64,000 bases of DNA from Desulfofustis glycolicus DSM 9705 (lineage in GTDB: Bacteria > Desulfobacterota > Desulfobulbia > Desulfobulbales > Desulfocapsaceae). The stretch covers positions 108,724-172,723 of the forward strand of contig NZ_FQXS01000010.1 of assembly GCF_900130015.1 (NCBI RefSeq). The letters are read 5' to 3'. This document shows, piece by piece, positions 27,467-36,890 of the stretch. The translations under genes were made by a program, and so were the position numbers. Each line of letters begins with the position of its first letter. Position 1 is the stretch's first letter. The notes under the pieces were generated by a model. That model worked only from the letters and a program-made list of their open reading frames with translations, searched no databases and was not told the origin of the DNA.

Positions 27467-28888
27467 TTATTCAGCCTCTACAATGGTTTGTTGGATGAAG
27501 CCAACGCCCTGGCACAACCCTTCGTCGACGTCTTCGCGATTGCGTGCGACAGAGACGACGCGGGCCAGAAACATGCCCGGCATGACAAGAAAATTGGTCC
27601 CCGGATGTTCGAGAATGACAAAGTCTTTCAGCAGTTCACCATTGGCCACCTTGCGAAACGTCTCCCGTTCGTACGGATTTTGCGGAATGTAGCCGGTGGT
27701 CAGTTTTTTCGTCTGGATCTTGTAGTTGTAGGTTCCCCAGTGGATCTTGCGCAGGTTCTCTTTCATTTCCACCGTGTTGCGGGGGAACCGTCCTTCGGTG
27801 ACGGCATAGTATTCGAGTTCGGGCAGCATCGGTGCGCCTTCCGGCAGGGTCTGCTCGAGAGTGTAACAGAATTCCAGGGTGGTTCCCTGCTTGCGGGCGT
27901 TTATCTCCAGGAAGAGGATTTCACCGTTGTTGTCGATCAGATAGTCGCAGCCGAAGATGCCGCGGTAACCTTTCTCGCCGAGCATGCGACCGGCACGCAC
28001 GGTGTATTCGTGCATTTTCTGTTTCTGCTCGGGGGTGGCCAGCGATGGAAACTTGGAACCGATGAAGCGGTTGCCGTCGACGATCACCTGGTCGGCAATG
28101 CCGGCGATATAGACATCCTGGTCGTTGGCGACCACGGCCAGCACCGTCGGGTCGAGCTGGTGCGGAATGAATTTCGAGATCAGGTAGACGTCGTTGGTGG
28201 CGCCGAAGCGGCTTTCCACCTGATGCTGGTTGTAGGTGACCGCCGAGTTGATACCGGCCGCCGAGTACGCACCGGAAACGAAAATGCCGTCGGTCCACTG
28301 GCTGCGCAGGTCTGCCGTCGTTTTGAGCAGGCAATCCTTGTCTTCGCAGACCTTGTGATCGGCCAGCGGTACGACCCCCTCGAGGGCCTTGTATTGCGTG
28401 ATTTTGTTGTTGAATTGTCGGGCGATATATTTGTCTGGTCCGAGAATCGAGACCCGCTCGATCTGGTCGAGCGTCATATCGAGAACGCTCTCGTAGAGAT
28501 TGATATAGAGTTGGTTCTGGCGCTCGAGAATCCGGTCTATCAGGGTGCGGATAGCCGAGTTGTTTGATACCGCGCTCATGAATCGGCTCGAATCGATGCG
28601 CCAGCTCCGGCGGGGTTTCTTTTCCTGCTGGACGAAGGCGTGATCGGAAATGAATTCTTCCTCGCCCCGCGGGTTGATGACGATAATATTGGCGTAATTG
28701 TACTGGATGCAGATATCGGGGACGATCGCAACGAACTTGATCGGCCGATTGGGTATCCGGTGGGCCAGTGCCTCCTGAACGAAGTAGTTCAGGCTGTACG
28801 TCTTGAGTTCGCCGACGTAGAGAAAATAGTAGTAGTCAGGGTTGTAATTGAAATTGGTAAAGAGTATCTCGTCATCTTCGGGGACCAT
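27467..28888 (-). CDS. ATP-grasp domain ligase
   Basis: A 473-residue protein. The N-terminal 150 residues (FTNFNYNPDYYYFLYVGELKTYSLNYFVQEA) have no name I can give. The remainder has the ATP-grasp layout: substrate and ATP loops around VYLISKFIPHQLDPTV, then GYRGIFGCDYLIDNNGEILFLEINARKQGTT, whose E-x-N ligates Mg-ATP. ATP-grasp enzymes join a carboxylate, through an acyl phosphate, to an amine or thiol. Coupled to the KamA-like gene, it may attach the beta-amino acid made there to a second molecule; that is inference. AAGGAA lies 7 nt before the ATG at 28888. Confidence 0.85.
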   Translation of the reverse strand: MVPEDDEILFTNFNYNPDYYYFLYVGELKTYSLNYFVQEALAHRIPNRPIKFVAIVPDICIQYNYANIIVINPRGEEEFISDHAFVQQEKKPRRSWRIDSSRFMSAVSNNSAIRTLIDRILERQNQLYINLYESVLDMTLDQIERVSILGPDKYIARQFNNKITQYKALEGVVPLADHKVCEDKDCLLKTTADLRSQWTDGIFVSGAYSAAGINSAVTYNQHQVESRFGATNDVYLISKFIPHQLDPTVLAVVANDQDVYIAGIADQVIVDGNRFIGSKFPSLATPEQKQKMHEYTVRAGRMLGEKGYRGIFGCDYLIDNNGEILFLEINARKQGTTLEFCYTLEQTLPEGAPMLPELEYYAVTEGRFPRNTVEMKENLRKIHWGTYNYKIQTKKLTTGYIPQNPYERETFRKVANGELLKDFVILEHPGTNFLVMPGMFLARVVSVARNREDVDEGLCQGVGFIQQTIVEAE

Positions 28889-29563
28889 GAACGTATTCCT
28901 TGTCTGTGCTGAGGGAAAAGATCGATATCTGCCGCATCGGGGGACGGCAGATGGGGCTATTCAATAAGTGGTTCCCCGGTGGGGGCGGTATCTGGTGAGG
29001 GTCCGGTTCGGTAAGGAAACGGGCAATGCTGCGGCGCTGCAGGAGAGGGTGCGAACACTGCCCTGATAACGTCGTAGTGTCCCCTTCGGCTGGGGGGGGC
29101 GGATCGGTGCAGTCCATGTCCTTCTGGATGCATGTTTTTACAGGCGCTGAACGACAATTGGAACGGGTAAGCGCCTCGTTCGGCTGTAATTTTCTCGTCC
29201 AAGCCTCGTCTAATGTTGTCAGTCATTAACGCTTGCCGGGTACTTTGTCAAGCGGTCATGGAGTCTTTTCCCGGGCGGTGCGGCAAATCCCCTGATGAGA
29301 GTCGGCAGATCGGGAAATGGCTTGACTTGTCAACGGAATTTTGTGAATTATATAGTATTATATCGGAGATTGCTGGAGAGGCGAGGACGCGCGTGTTGTC
29401 ACTTGCTGCCACGTGTCTCCGCGATTTCCGGTATGTTCCACTCCCCGCGTTCATACAATGGTTTCACATGGTTAACCGCTCTGCCGCGGTGGCCATTGAT
29501 CGCCTCCTTGGCTTGTTGTATAAGCCATGGAGAACAATAATAAAAAACGAGGAGGGATTGAGT
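28889..29563. other. Long divergent intergenic region
   Basis: 675 bp between the ATP-grasp gene and the TRAP solute-binding protein. On the plus strand TTGTCA (29337-29342) and TATAGT (29361-29366), 18 bp apart, look like the promoter of the TRAP operon, leaving a leader of about 190 nt. The several open frames here are short and lack ribosome binding sites. No RNA family was recognised. Confidence 0.5.
29337..29366 (+). promoter_or_regulatory. Probable promoter of the TAXI-TRAP operon
   Basis: TTGTCA and TATAGT lie 18 bp apart in an AT-rich patch inside an otherwise GC-rich region. Confidence 0.5.
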
Positions 29564-30538
29564 ATGAAGAAGCAGGTAGCATTATTTGCAGCCCTGACCC
29601 TGGGGTGTGCTATGGCCTTTAGTTCGGCTGCCGTTGCCGAAACCAAATTCGTTACTATCGGTACCGGCGGCGTCACCGGTGTCTACTATCCGACCGGTGG
29701 GGCGATCGCCCGCCTGGTCAACAAGGGTAAAGACGAGCATGGCATCCGTGCCACGGTGGAAAGTACCGGTGGTTCGATTTATAATCTCAATGCCGTAGCG
29801 TCCGGCGAGTTGGACATGGGCGTTGTCCAGTCGGATTGGCAGTACCATGCCTATCATGGAACCAGCAGGTTTGAGGAAAATGGACCTAACAAGGACCTGC
29901 GGGCCGTCTTTTCCATTCATCCCGAGCCCTTTACCGTTGTCGCCCGCGCCGACGCCGGCATCAAGAATTTCGAGGACCTGAAGGGCAAGCGCGTTAATAT
30001 CGGTAATCCTGGCTCTGGTCAGCGCGGCACCATGGAAGTCGTCATGGGCGTCCTGGGCTGGACCAATGATGATTTCAAACTCGCCTCCGAGTTGAAGCCG
30101 GCCGAGCAGTCCCAGGCGCTGTGCGACAACAAGGTCGATGCGATCATTTACACGGTCGGCCATCCGAACGGCTCCATCCAGGAGGCAACCACCGCCTGTG
30201 ATTCGGTTCTGGTCAACGTCACCGGACCGGCCATCGACAAGCTGATCGAGGAGAACAACTACTACCGTACCGCTGTCATCCCCGGCGGCATGTATCGCGG
30301 CAATCCCGAAGACACCACCACCTTCGGTGTCGGAGCGACATTTGTCAGCTCCGCCAAGGTACCGGAAGAAGTCATTTATGTGGTCGTCAAGTCGGTCTTC
30401 GAGAACTTCGATGAGTTCACGCAATTGCATCCGGCGTTTGGCATCCTGAAGAAAGAAGAAATGGTGAAGGACGGCCTGTCCGCTCCGTTGCATGACGGTG
30501 CGGCCAAGTACTACAAGGAAGCGGGCCTGATCCAATAG
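29564..30538 (+). CDS. TAXI-family TRAP transporter solute-binding protein
   Basis: A 324-residue periplasmic binding protein. Signal peptide [21 protein letters not shown] with cleavage probably after AVA (about residue 25). The mature part has the TAXI signature [26 protein letters not shown], then [15 protein letters not shown] and [29 protein letters not shown] proteins deliver carboxylates such as glutamate or other organic acids to a fused permease; the substrate cannot be read from sequence. The ATG at 29564 is preceded by GAGGAGG; the frame is open to 29213, but only this start gives a signal peptide at the N-terminus. Confidence 0.93.
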   Translation: MKKQVALFAALTLGCAMAFSSAAVAETKFVTIGTGGVTGVYYPTGGAIARLVNKGKDEHGIRATVESTGGSIYNLNAVASGELDMGVVQSDWQYHAYHGTSRFEENGPNKDLRAVFSIHPEPFTVVARADAGIKNFEDLKGKRVNIGNPGSGQRGTMEVVMGVLGWTNDDFKLASELKPAEQSQALCDNKVDAIIYTVGHPNGSIQEATTACDSVLVNVTGPAIDKLIEENNYYRTAVIPGGMYRGNPEDTTTFGVGATFVSSAKVPEEVIYVVVKSVFENFDEFTQLHPAFGILKKEEMVKDGLSAPLHDGAAKYYKEAGLIQ

Positions 30539-30564
30539 GCACGGTCCACATCGTTCGATGATAG

Positions 30565-30603
30565 AGATGCGCGACTTCGCCGTTTGCTCGGGGTCGCGCA
30601 TCT
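30565..30603 (+). promoter_or_regulatory. Intercistronic hairpin between TRAP genes
   Basis: AGATGCGCGAC and GTCGCGCATCT form a perfect 11-bp stem with a 17-base loop. Only a weak T-run (TTTGTAT) follows. It may partly terminate or stabilise the upstream mRNA so that binding protein exceeds permease. Confidence 0.55.
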
Positions 30604-30763
30604 TTGTATCGGCAGGTTCGATGTTGTTCCCGCCACATCCATCGTCTAGACCCGATAGGTCCAGCCTCCGCGCGGATGATGTGTCCTGATTGGTTGTCCG
30701 GGAACGGGAACGAAGCGGTTGATAGAGAGGTTGACGGCTATCTTGCCTTGAGGAGCACGGATC

Positions 30764-33337
30764 ATGACAAAGCCCAGCGAACGACCGGTTGCCGGAAAGA
30801 GCGTACACGAGTTTATTGCCGAAGTTGATACCGGCGGTCGAAATCCGGTAGGTTCGATTCCGAAAAACATCTTGTTTTTTGTACCGCTGGCCTGGACGTT
30901 TTTTCAGCTCTGGAACGCCTCTCCGCTCCCCTATCTCTTTAATATTTTTATCCTCAACTCCACGGAAGCCCGGGCGATCCATCTGGCGTTCGCAATGTTT
31001 CTGGCGTATACCGCCTTCCCGACCTTCAAGTCGTCGCCAAGAAATTATATCCCGTTCCAGGACTGGGGCCTGGCGCTGATCGCCTCTGCCAGTTCGGCCT
31101 ATATCTTTCTCTTTTATACCGAGTTATCGTCTCGCCCCGGCGCACCGCTGCTGATCGATCTAATCGTCGCCGTTGTCGGCCTGATACTGCTGCTCGAGGC
31201 CACCCGCCGGGCCCTGGGGCCGCCGCTGATGGTAGTTGCCGCGGTCTTTATGCTGTATGCCTTTGCCGGCGCCTATATGCCTGACGTGATCGCTCATAAG
31301 GGAGCGAGCCTGACCAAGGGAATGACCCATTACTGGCTGACCACCGAAGGTGTCTTTGGCGTGGCGCTCGGCGTGTCCACCGATATGGTGTTCATGTTCG
31401 TGCTTTTCGGCTCCTTGCTCGAGGCGGCCGGGGCCGGGAATTATTTTATCAGGACCGCTTTTGCCGGTCTTGGTCACATGCGCGGCGGGCCGGCCAAGGC
31501 CGCTGTCGTTTCCTCGGCCATGACCGGACTGGTGTCGGGTTCGTCGATTGCCAATGTGGTTACCACCGGAACTTTTACCATCCCGCTGATGAAGAAGGTC
31601 GGGTTCACGCCGGAGAAAGCCGGCGCCGTTGAAGTCGCCTCCTCGACCAACGGCCAGTTGACCCCGCCGGTAATGGGTGCGGCTGCCTTCCTGATGGTCG
31701 AGTATGTCGGCATCTCCTATATCGAAGTCATCAAGCACGCGTTTCTGCCGGCCATCGTCTCCTATATCGCCCTGGTTTACATCGTCCATCTCGAGGCGTG
31801 CAAAATGGGGCTAAAAGGGATGGTGAGAAAGCGAAGCCGGACGCTGCTCCAGAGTCTGTTCACCTTCGTCGCCACCATTCTGACACTGATCATCATCGGT
31901 GGGGTCACCTATTACGGGCTTGGCTGGATCAAGACCGTGGCCGGTGAGGCGACCATCTGGGTCAGTACTGGTTTGCTGCTTGTCGCCTATATCGCGCTGC
32001 TCAAACTGGCCTGCAAGGTACCCGAGTTGGAGGTGACAACCGAAATCACCGAATTGCCGCCGTTGCGCGAGACCGCTCAGGCCGGGTTTTACTTCCTGCT
32101 GCCCATCGTGGTGCTCATGTGGTGCCTGACAGTGGAGAGGCTGTCACCGTCACTGTCGGCGTTCTGGGCCACGGTGCTGCTGATGTTCATCGTCATTACC
32201 CAGCGTCCCTTGAAACGCTGGCTGCGCAAGAGTGACAGCGAGGAGTTCTCTTTTGGCCGCGGCTGGCAGGAATTGATCAGCGGCATGGTCTCCGGGGCCC
32301 GGAACATGATCGGTATCGGCGTCGCTACCTCGGCCGCCGGCATCATCGTCGGCACGGTCACACTGACCGGTATCGGCCTGGTCATGACCGCTTTCGTCGA
32401 GTTCATCTCCGGCGGGAATTTGGTCCTCATTCTGCTGTTCACCGCGGTGATCAGTCTGCTGCTCGGCATGGGGCTGCCGACCACGGCCAACTATATCGTC
32501 GTTTCCACGTTGATGGCTCCGGTCATTGTCAGCCTCGGCGCCCAGAATGGGCTGATCGTGCCGCTCATTGCGGTGCATCTTTTTGTCTTTTATTTCGGCA
32601 TTCTGGCCGATGACACGCCGCCTGTCGGCCTGGCCGCCTTTGCCGCGGCTGGTATTTCCGGAGGTGATCCGATCAGAACCGGTATCCAGGGATTTACCTA
32701 TGATATCCGGACCGCGATCCTGCCGTTCATCTTTATCTTCAATAATGAAATACTGATGATCGGGGTCGGCACGCCGCTCCACTTTGTCGTCGTTGTTTTT
32801 GGCGCGGTCGTGGCCATGCTGATGTTCGCTGCCGCGACCCAGGGCTATTTTTTGACGAGAAACAAGATCTGGGAGACGATCTGCCTGCTGCTTGTGACGT
32901 TCACGCTGCTTCGTCCAGGTTTTTTCTGGGACCAGTGGTATCCGGAACTGACCGAGCGACCGGCAACCGAACTGGTGTCGATTCTCGATGAAATGGCACC
33001 GAACTCCCATGTCCGATTGCAAGTCAAGGGCGAAAAATTTGACGGCAACGAAGTGACCAAGACGGTCATGCTGTCCATCGGCGATGGGTCGACCGGTGAA
33101 GATCGATTGCGCAGCCTCGGTCTGACCACGACGGAGGACGGGGAGAACCTGCGGGTCGGCATGGTCATGTTCGGCAGCCCCGCCGATCGTGCCTTGATCC
33201 GTTTTGGTTATGAAATAACCAGTGTCCACGTGGAGAATGAGCGGCCGCCGAAACAATTGATGTTTATCCCGGCCTTGCTGCTGTTGGCGCTGATCTGGTT
33301 TTTTCAGCGTAGACGGGTACAACGCCAGCAGGCGTAG
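30764..33337 (+). CDS. TRAP transporter fused permease (TAXI type) with DUF3394 C-terminus
   Basis: An 857-residue inner-membrane protein in which the small (DctQ-like, about residues 40-190) and large (DctM-like, about 200-690) TRAP subunits are fused. Conserved DctM features include GGPAKAAVVSSAMTGLVSGSSIANVVTTGTFTIPLMKK, the region TNGQLTPPVMGAAAFLMVEY, and GLPTTANYIVVSTLMAPV. The last 170 residues, after further membrane segments, form the DUF3394 extension with a soluble PDZ-like stretch (LRVGMVMFGSPADRALIRFGYEI). It imports the ligand bound by the upstream protein using the ion gradient. The 225-bp gap to that gene holds a hairpin. Confidence 0.93.
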   Translation: MTKPSERPVAGKSVHEFIAEVDTGGRNPVGSIPKNILFFVPLAWTFFQLWNASPLPYLFNIFILNSTEARAIHLAFAMFLAYTAFPTFKSSPRNYIPFQDWGLALIASASSAYIFLFYTELSSRPGAPLLIDLIVAVVGLILLLEATRRALGPPLMVVAAVFMLYAFAGAYMPDVIAHKGASLTKGMTHYWLTTEGVFGVALGVSTDMVFMFVLFGSLLEAAGAGNYFIRTAFAGLGHMRGGPAKAAVVSSAMTGLVSGSSIANVVTTGTFTIPLMKKVGFTPEKAGAVEVASSTNGQLTPPVMGAAAFLMVEYVGISYIEVIKHAFLPAIVSYIALVYIVHLEACKMGLKGMVRKRSRTLLQSLFTFVATILTLIIIGGVTYYGLGWIKTVAGEATIWVSTGLLLVAYIALLKLACKVPELEVTTEITELPPLRETAQAGFYFLLPIVVLMWCLTVERLSPSLSAFWATVLLMFIVITQRPLKRWLRKSDSEEFSFGRGWQELISGMVSGARNMIGIGVATSAAGIIVGTVTLTGIGLVMTAFVEFISGGNLVLILLFTAVISLLLGMGLPTTANYIVVSTLMAPVIVSLGAQNGLIVPLIAVHLFVFYFGILADDTPPVGLAAFAAAGISGGDPIRTGIQGFTYDIRTAILPFIFIFNNEILMIGVGTPLHFVVVVFGAVVAMLMFAAATQGYFLTRNKIWETICLLLVTFTLLRPGFFWDQWYPELTERPATELVSILDEMAPNSHVRLQVKGEKFDGNEVTKTVMLSIGDGSTGEDRLRSLGLTTTEDGENLRVGMVMFGSPADRALIRFGYEITSVHVENERPPKQLMFIPALLLLALIWFFQRRRVQRQQA

Positions 33338-33418
33338 ACGTTTGATAACGTGATATCGGTTTTACCGTAACGCTCGACATCCGGTTATGCGCTGGATCGT
33401 CCACATGAGGAGATCGCT

Positions 33419-33919
33419 ATGAGCATCAAGAAAATCATGGTACCGCTCACTTTTTCACGTTTTTCCCAACGGATGCTCGACTACTCGGCGACGCTGGCCG
33501 AAGCGCTCGATGCAGAATTGATCCTGGTCAACGTGATCAATGAGCGGGATCTGGCGGCTGTCGATAAGATCAGCTCGTTCGGTTTCAAGGTCGACAGTGA
33601 GCACTATGTCGAAACCGTCAAGAAGGAGCGGCGTGAAGCGATTGCCGATATGGCCTCCAAGCTCTCCTTGGCAGATGACCGTGTCAGCTTCGTTTTTTTG
33701 ATCGGCGATCCGTCCACGGAGTTGCTCAGGTTCGTCGTGGAGTCCAATGTCGACCTCGTGGTGATGGGAATCAAGACCAGAGATTTGCAGCATATTTTCG
33801 CCGGTTCGGTGGCTGAGCGGATGTTTCGACGCTGCCCGGTACCGGTTGTTTCCTATCGCGGCGGCGACACGACCGAGCAGATGACCCAATGGGTGCGAAA
33901 ACATATTACCCATACCTGA
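33419..33919 (+). CDS. Universal stress protein (UspA family)
   Basis: A 166-residue protein with a Rossmann-like Usp fold: IKKIMVPLTFSRFSQRMLDYSATLAEALDAELILVNV at the N-terminus and the ATP-binding end VDLVVMGIKTRDLQHIFAGSVAERMFRRCPVPVVSY. The usual Gx2Gx9G(S/T) appears here as GIKTRDLQHIFAGSV, so the first part of the loop is altered and ATP binding is uncertain. Usp genes commonly follow TRAP transporters and may bind or regulate them. The ATG has GAGGAG upstream. Confidence 0.88.
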   Translation: MSIKKIMVPLTFSRFSQRMLDYSATLAEALDAELILVNVINERDLAAVDKISSFGFKVDSEHYVETVKKERREAIADMASKLSLADDRVSFVFLIGDPSTELLRFVVESNVDLVVMGIKTRDLQHIFAGSVAERMFRRCPVPVVSYRGGDTTEQMTQWVRKHITHT

Positions 33920-33959
33920 TGAAACTGTGTTTGTACCGACGTCGGTTTTAGACCCGGCG

Positions 33960-33992
33960 GCAAAGGAGAGGGCTGCCCTCTCCTTTGCTTTT
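33960..33992 (+). terminator. Terminator after the TRAP-usp operon
   Basis: GCAAAGGAGAGGGC and GCCCTCTCCTTTGC form a nearly loopless 13-14 bp stem followed by TTTT. Repeat copy A starts directly at its end. Confidence 0.85.
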
Positions 33993-34134
33993 GGGAACCT
34001 TGGAAAATTGTCATTTCGCCCTATCTCATCGTTGCGCAATCAAATTTTATCGTCGGGATATCATGTGTATGCCTGCGGTAAAATTTTCTTACACGCCTCG
34101 ATCTTGAACGAAATCCAAAATTTTTCAGGCCCCC
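33993..34134 (+). repeat. Dispersed inverted-repeat element, copy A
   Basis: A 142-bp element nearly identical (roughly 85-90% by eye) to copy B at 46389-46529. Its ends are imperfect inverted repeats (GGGAACCTTGGAAAA at the left, complement of GGGGGCCTGAAAAA at the right). Inside are further nested dyads (ATTTCG/CGAAAT and AAATTTTA/TAAAATTT), so the whole element can fold as one long hairpin. It lies between the usp terminator and polA and holds no gene. Confidence 0.85.
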
Positions 34135-34185
34135 TTTTTGTGAGAGCAGGTCAAACCGCTGGCAAGCCGCCGACGGTAAGGAGCC

Positions 34186-36861
34186 ATGGACGTGAGCGAG
34201 GACATTTATCTGATTGACGGCAGCGCCTTTATCTACCGGGCCTTTCATGCTATCTCGGCGCTGACTAACCGAGACGGTATGCCGACCAATGCTGTTTTCG
34301 GGTTTGCCTCCATGGTTCGGCGGCTGATCAAGGAACGGCAGCCGGTCTGCCTGGCCGTTGCCTTTGACAGCCGGGGCCCGGTCTTTCGTCACCAGTTATA
34401 TGATGAATACAAGGCCACCCGGCCGGAGATGCCGGAGGCGCTGGCCGGCCAGATTCCCTATATCAAGGAGCTCGTCAAAGCGCTTGGTTTGGTCAGCTTT
34501 GAAGAGCAAGGTGTCGAAGCCGATGATCTGATTGCTTCCGCGGTCAACCGGCTCGCGGATTCGGGGAGCCGTATTGTCATCGTCTCCGGTGACAAGGATC
34601 TGCTGCAATTGGTCGGCGACCGAGTCACCATGTGGGATCCGATGAGCGACAAGGTCATGGACCGGGCTGCTGTGCGGGATAAGTATCATGTTGACCCGGA
34701 AGTGCTGCTGCACTGTTTCGCCCTGATCGGGGATAGTTCCGATAACATTCCCGGTGTGCCCGGCATTGGTCCGAAGACGGCCGGAAAATTGGTGAAGCAG
34801 TACGGTTCGCTGGAACAGCTTTACGAACGGCTCGATGAGATGAAATCCTCGAAGATGAAGCAGAGCCTGATCGAGCATCGTGATGCGGCGTTTCTCTCCC
34901 GTGACTTGATCCGCCTCAAGAGCGATTGCGTCGTGCCGGACGAGCCGGCCGGGTACCGACTCGGCGAGCCGGATAACGGGCGCCTTAAGGTGTTGTATAC
35001 GAAATTGGGGTTTACCAACCTGCTCAAGGAGGTCGACAACGCCGCCCCGATCGCCACCGACGGATTTCGGTTGGTTCGGGATCGGCAGTCATTGGACGAA
35101 CTGGCCGCGATCCTGGCGGAGGCCTCGCTGTTGGCGATTGATACGGAGACGACATCACTCAACACCCGCCGTGCCGAGTTGGTTGGCATCTCTTTGAGCT
35201 GTGGTCTGCCGCAGTGCTGGTACATCCCGCTTGGCCATCGTGATGAGGCCGGTGAACTCGTAGCCGGTCAATTGCTGCCGAACGAGGTCCGGGAGGTGCT
35301 CGAACCGTATTTGACGTCGGCCGAGCTACCGAAAATCGGCCACAACCTCAAATACGATTACGCAGTCCTGGCGCAGGCCTCCGACGTTTCATTGGCCGGG
35401 CCGCTGATCGACACGATGATCGCCGCGTACCTGACCGAACCGGCGCGCCGATCGCTCAAACTTGATGACCTGTGCCGGGAAATCGATATAAAGATGACCT
35501 CCTACGAGCAGGTTACCGGCGGCGACAAGCGAGACGATGCCTTTGCCTATGTTCCGGTTGAGGCGGCCGGCACCTATTCCTGCGAGGATGTTCATGGCAC
35601 CTTGGCCCTGTGGGAGCGGTTGCAGCCGCGACTTGCGGAAAAGGACATGCTGCGTCTCTTTCACGAGATTGAGATGCCGCTGGTGCCGATTCTGGCGCAC
35701 ATGGAGGTGGCAGGTATCAAGGTCGATCCGCAGCGCCTCGACGATCTGGCCGAAGAATTCAGGGAAAAACTGGCCGCGCGGGAAGAGGAGATCTATCGTC
35801 TGGCGGGACACCCGTTCAATATCAGTTCTCCCCAGCAATTAGGGGTGGTGTTGTTCGAGGAGTTGGGCCTGCCCCACGGCAGGAAGACCAAGACCGGTTA
35901 TTCCACCGACGCCGGGGTTCTCGAGAAACTGGCGCAGCAGCATGAGATGCCGGCCCTGATCGTCGACTATCGCAATCTTGCCAAGCTGCTGTCCACCTAT
36001 ATCGAGAAGCTCAAGCTGCTCATCGACGAGAAGACCGGCCGGATTCATACCTCGTTCAACCAGACGGTGACCACCACCGGTAGGTTGTCGAGCAGCAATC
36101 CGAACCTGCAGAACATTCCGATTCGCGGCGAGGAGGGCGGCCGGATCCGGGAGGCCTTTGTCGCTGAGACCGGCACCGTATTCCTGTTTGCCGATTATTC
36201 GCAGATAGATCTGCGGGTGCTGGCCCATTACTCCCAGGACCAGGCGCTGCTGGCCGCATTCCGGCGAGGGGACGATATCCACAACCGGACCGCGGCGGAA
36301 ATCTTCGGCGTCTCGCCGCTTTTTATCACGCCGGACATGCGCCGGGTGGCCAAGAGTATCAATTTCGGTATCGTTTACGGCATGAGCAGTTTCGGCCTGG
36401 CCAACCAGCTTCGCATCAGCAGGACAGAGGCACAGAAATTCATCGATCGCTATTTCGATCTCTACTCCGGCGTTCAGCAATTCATGCACGATATCGTCGA
36501 GCAAGCCAAACGAGACGGTTATGTCAGCACGCTGCTCAACCGGCGCCGTTACCTTCCGGAAATCAAGGCCTCAGACAAAGCGCGTCGGGAGTTTGCCGAA
36601 CGGGCGGCGATTAACACGCCGATCCAGGGAACTGCTGCCGATATCATCAAACTGGCCATGCTGCGGGTCGACGAATTGTTGCAGGGACGCCCGGGGCGAT
36701 GCCGGATGCTGCTGCAGATTCACGACGAATTGGTCTTCGAGGTCGACGAGACCCAGTGTGGTGCGCTGCAGGAAGACATTCGTCGTTGCATGGAGCAGGC
36801 CCTGCCTCTCGACGTCCCGCTCGTCGTCAATATGCAGCAGGGACACAGCCTGGCCAAATAA
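34186..36861 (+). CDS. polA: DNA polymerase I
   Basis: An 891-residue three-domain enzyme. The 5'-3' exonuclease domain covers about 1-290 (YLIDGSAFIYRAFHAI; VSGDKDLLQLV). The 3'-5' proofreading domain is intact: LLAIDTETTSLNTRRAELVG carries the DxE metal ligands, followed by KIGHNLKYDYAVL. The polymerase domain has motif A FADYSQIDLRVLAH, motif B RRVAKSINFGIVYGMSSFGL and motif C QIHDELVFEV. It fills gaps during repair and Okazaki fragment processing. AAGGAG precedes the ATG by only 2 bases. Confidence 0.97.
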   Translation: MDVSEDIYLIDGSAFIYRAFHAISALTNRDGMPTNAVFGFASMVRRLIKERQPVCLAVAFDSRGPVFRHQLYDEYKATRPEMPEALAGQIPYIKELVKALGLVSFEEQGVEADDLIASAVNRLADSGSRIVIVSGDKDLLQLVGDRVTMWDPMSDKVMDRAAVRDKYHVDPEVLLHCFALIGDSSDNIPGVPGIGPKTAGKLVKQYGSLEQLYERLDEMKSSKMKQSLIEHRDAAFLSRDLIRLKSDCVVPDEPAGYRLGEPDNGRLKVLYTKLGFTNLLKEVDNAAPIATDGFRLVRDRQSLDELAAILAEASLLAIDTETTSLNTRRAELVGISLSCGLPQCWYIPLGHRDEAGELVAGQLLPNEVREVLEPYLTSAELPKIGHNLKYDYAVLAQASDVSLAGPLIDTMIAAYLTEPARRSLKLDDLCREIDIKMTSYEQVTGGDKRDDAFAYVPVEAAGTYSCEDVHGTLALWERLQPRLAEKDMLRLFHEIEMPLVPILAHMEVAGIKVDPQRLDDLAEEFREKLAAREEEIYRLAGHPFNISSPQQLGVVLFEELGLPHGRKTKTGYSTDAGVLEKLAQQHEMPALIVDYRNLAKLLSTYIEKLKLLIDEKTGRIHTSFNQTVTTTGRLSSSNPNLQNIPIRGEEGGRIREAFVAETGTVFLFADYSQIDLRVLAHYSQDQALLAAFRRGDDIHNRTAAEIFGVSPLFITPDMRRVAKSINFGIVYGMSSFGLANQLRISRTEAQKFIDRYFDLYSGVQQFMHDIVEQAKRDGYVSTLLNRRRYLPEIKASDKARREFAERAAINTPIQGTAADIIKLAMLRVDELLQGRPGRCRMLLQIHDELVFEVDETQCGALQEDIRRCMEQALPLDVPLVVNMQQGHSLAK

Positions 36862-36872
36862 CCGCAGCGCCG

Positions 36873-36890
36873 TAAGCGGGCCTCCGCTTA
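36873..36890. terminator. Small bidirectional hairpin between polA and gltA
   Basis: TAAGCGG and CCGCTTA form a 7-bp stem with a 4-base loop between the two convergent genes, overlapping the gltA stop. There is no T-run, so its strength is doubtful. Confidence 0.35.

Noticed and set aside
29582..30982. A 466-codon minus-strand open frame opposite the TAXI protein
   Set aside because: Overlaps a secreted protein with signal peptide and TAXI motifs on the plus strand; no ribosome binding site.
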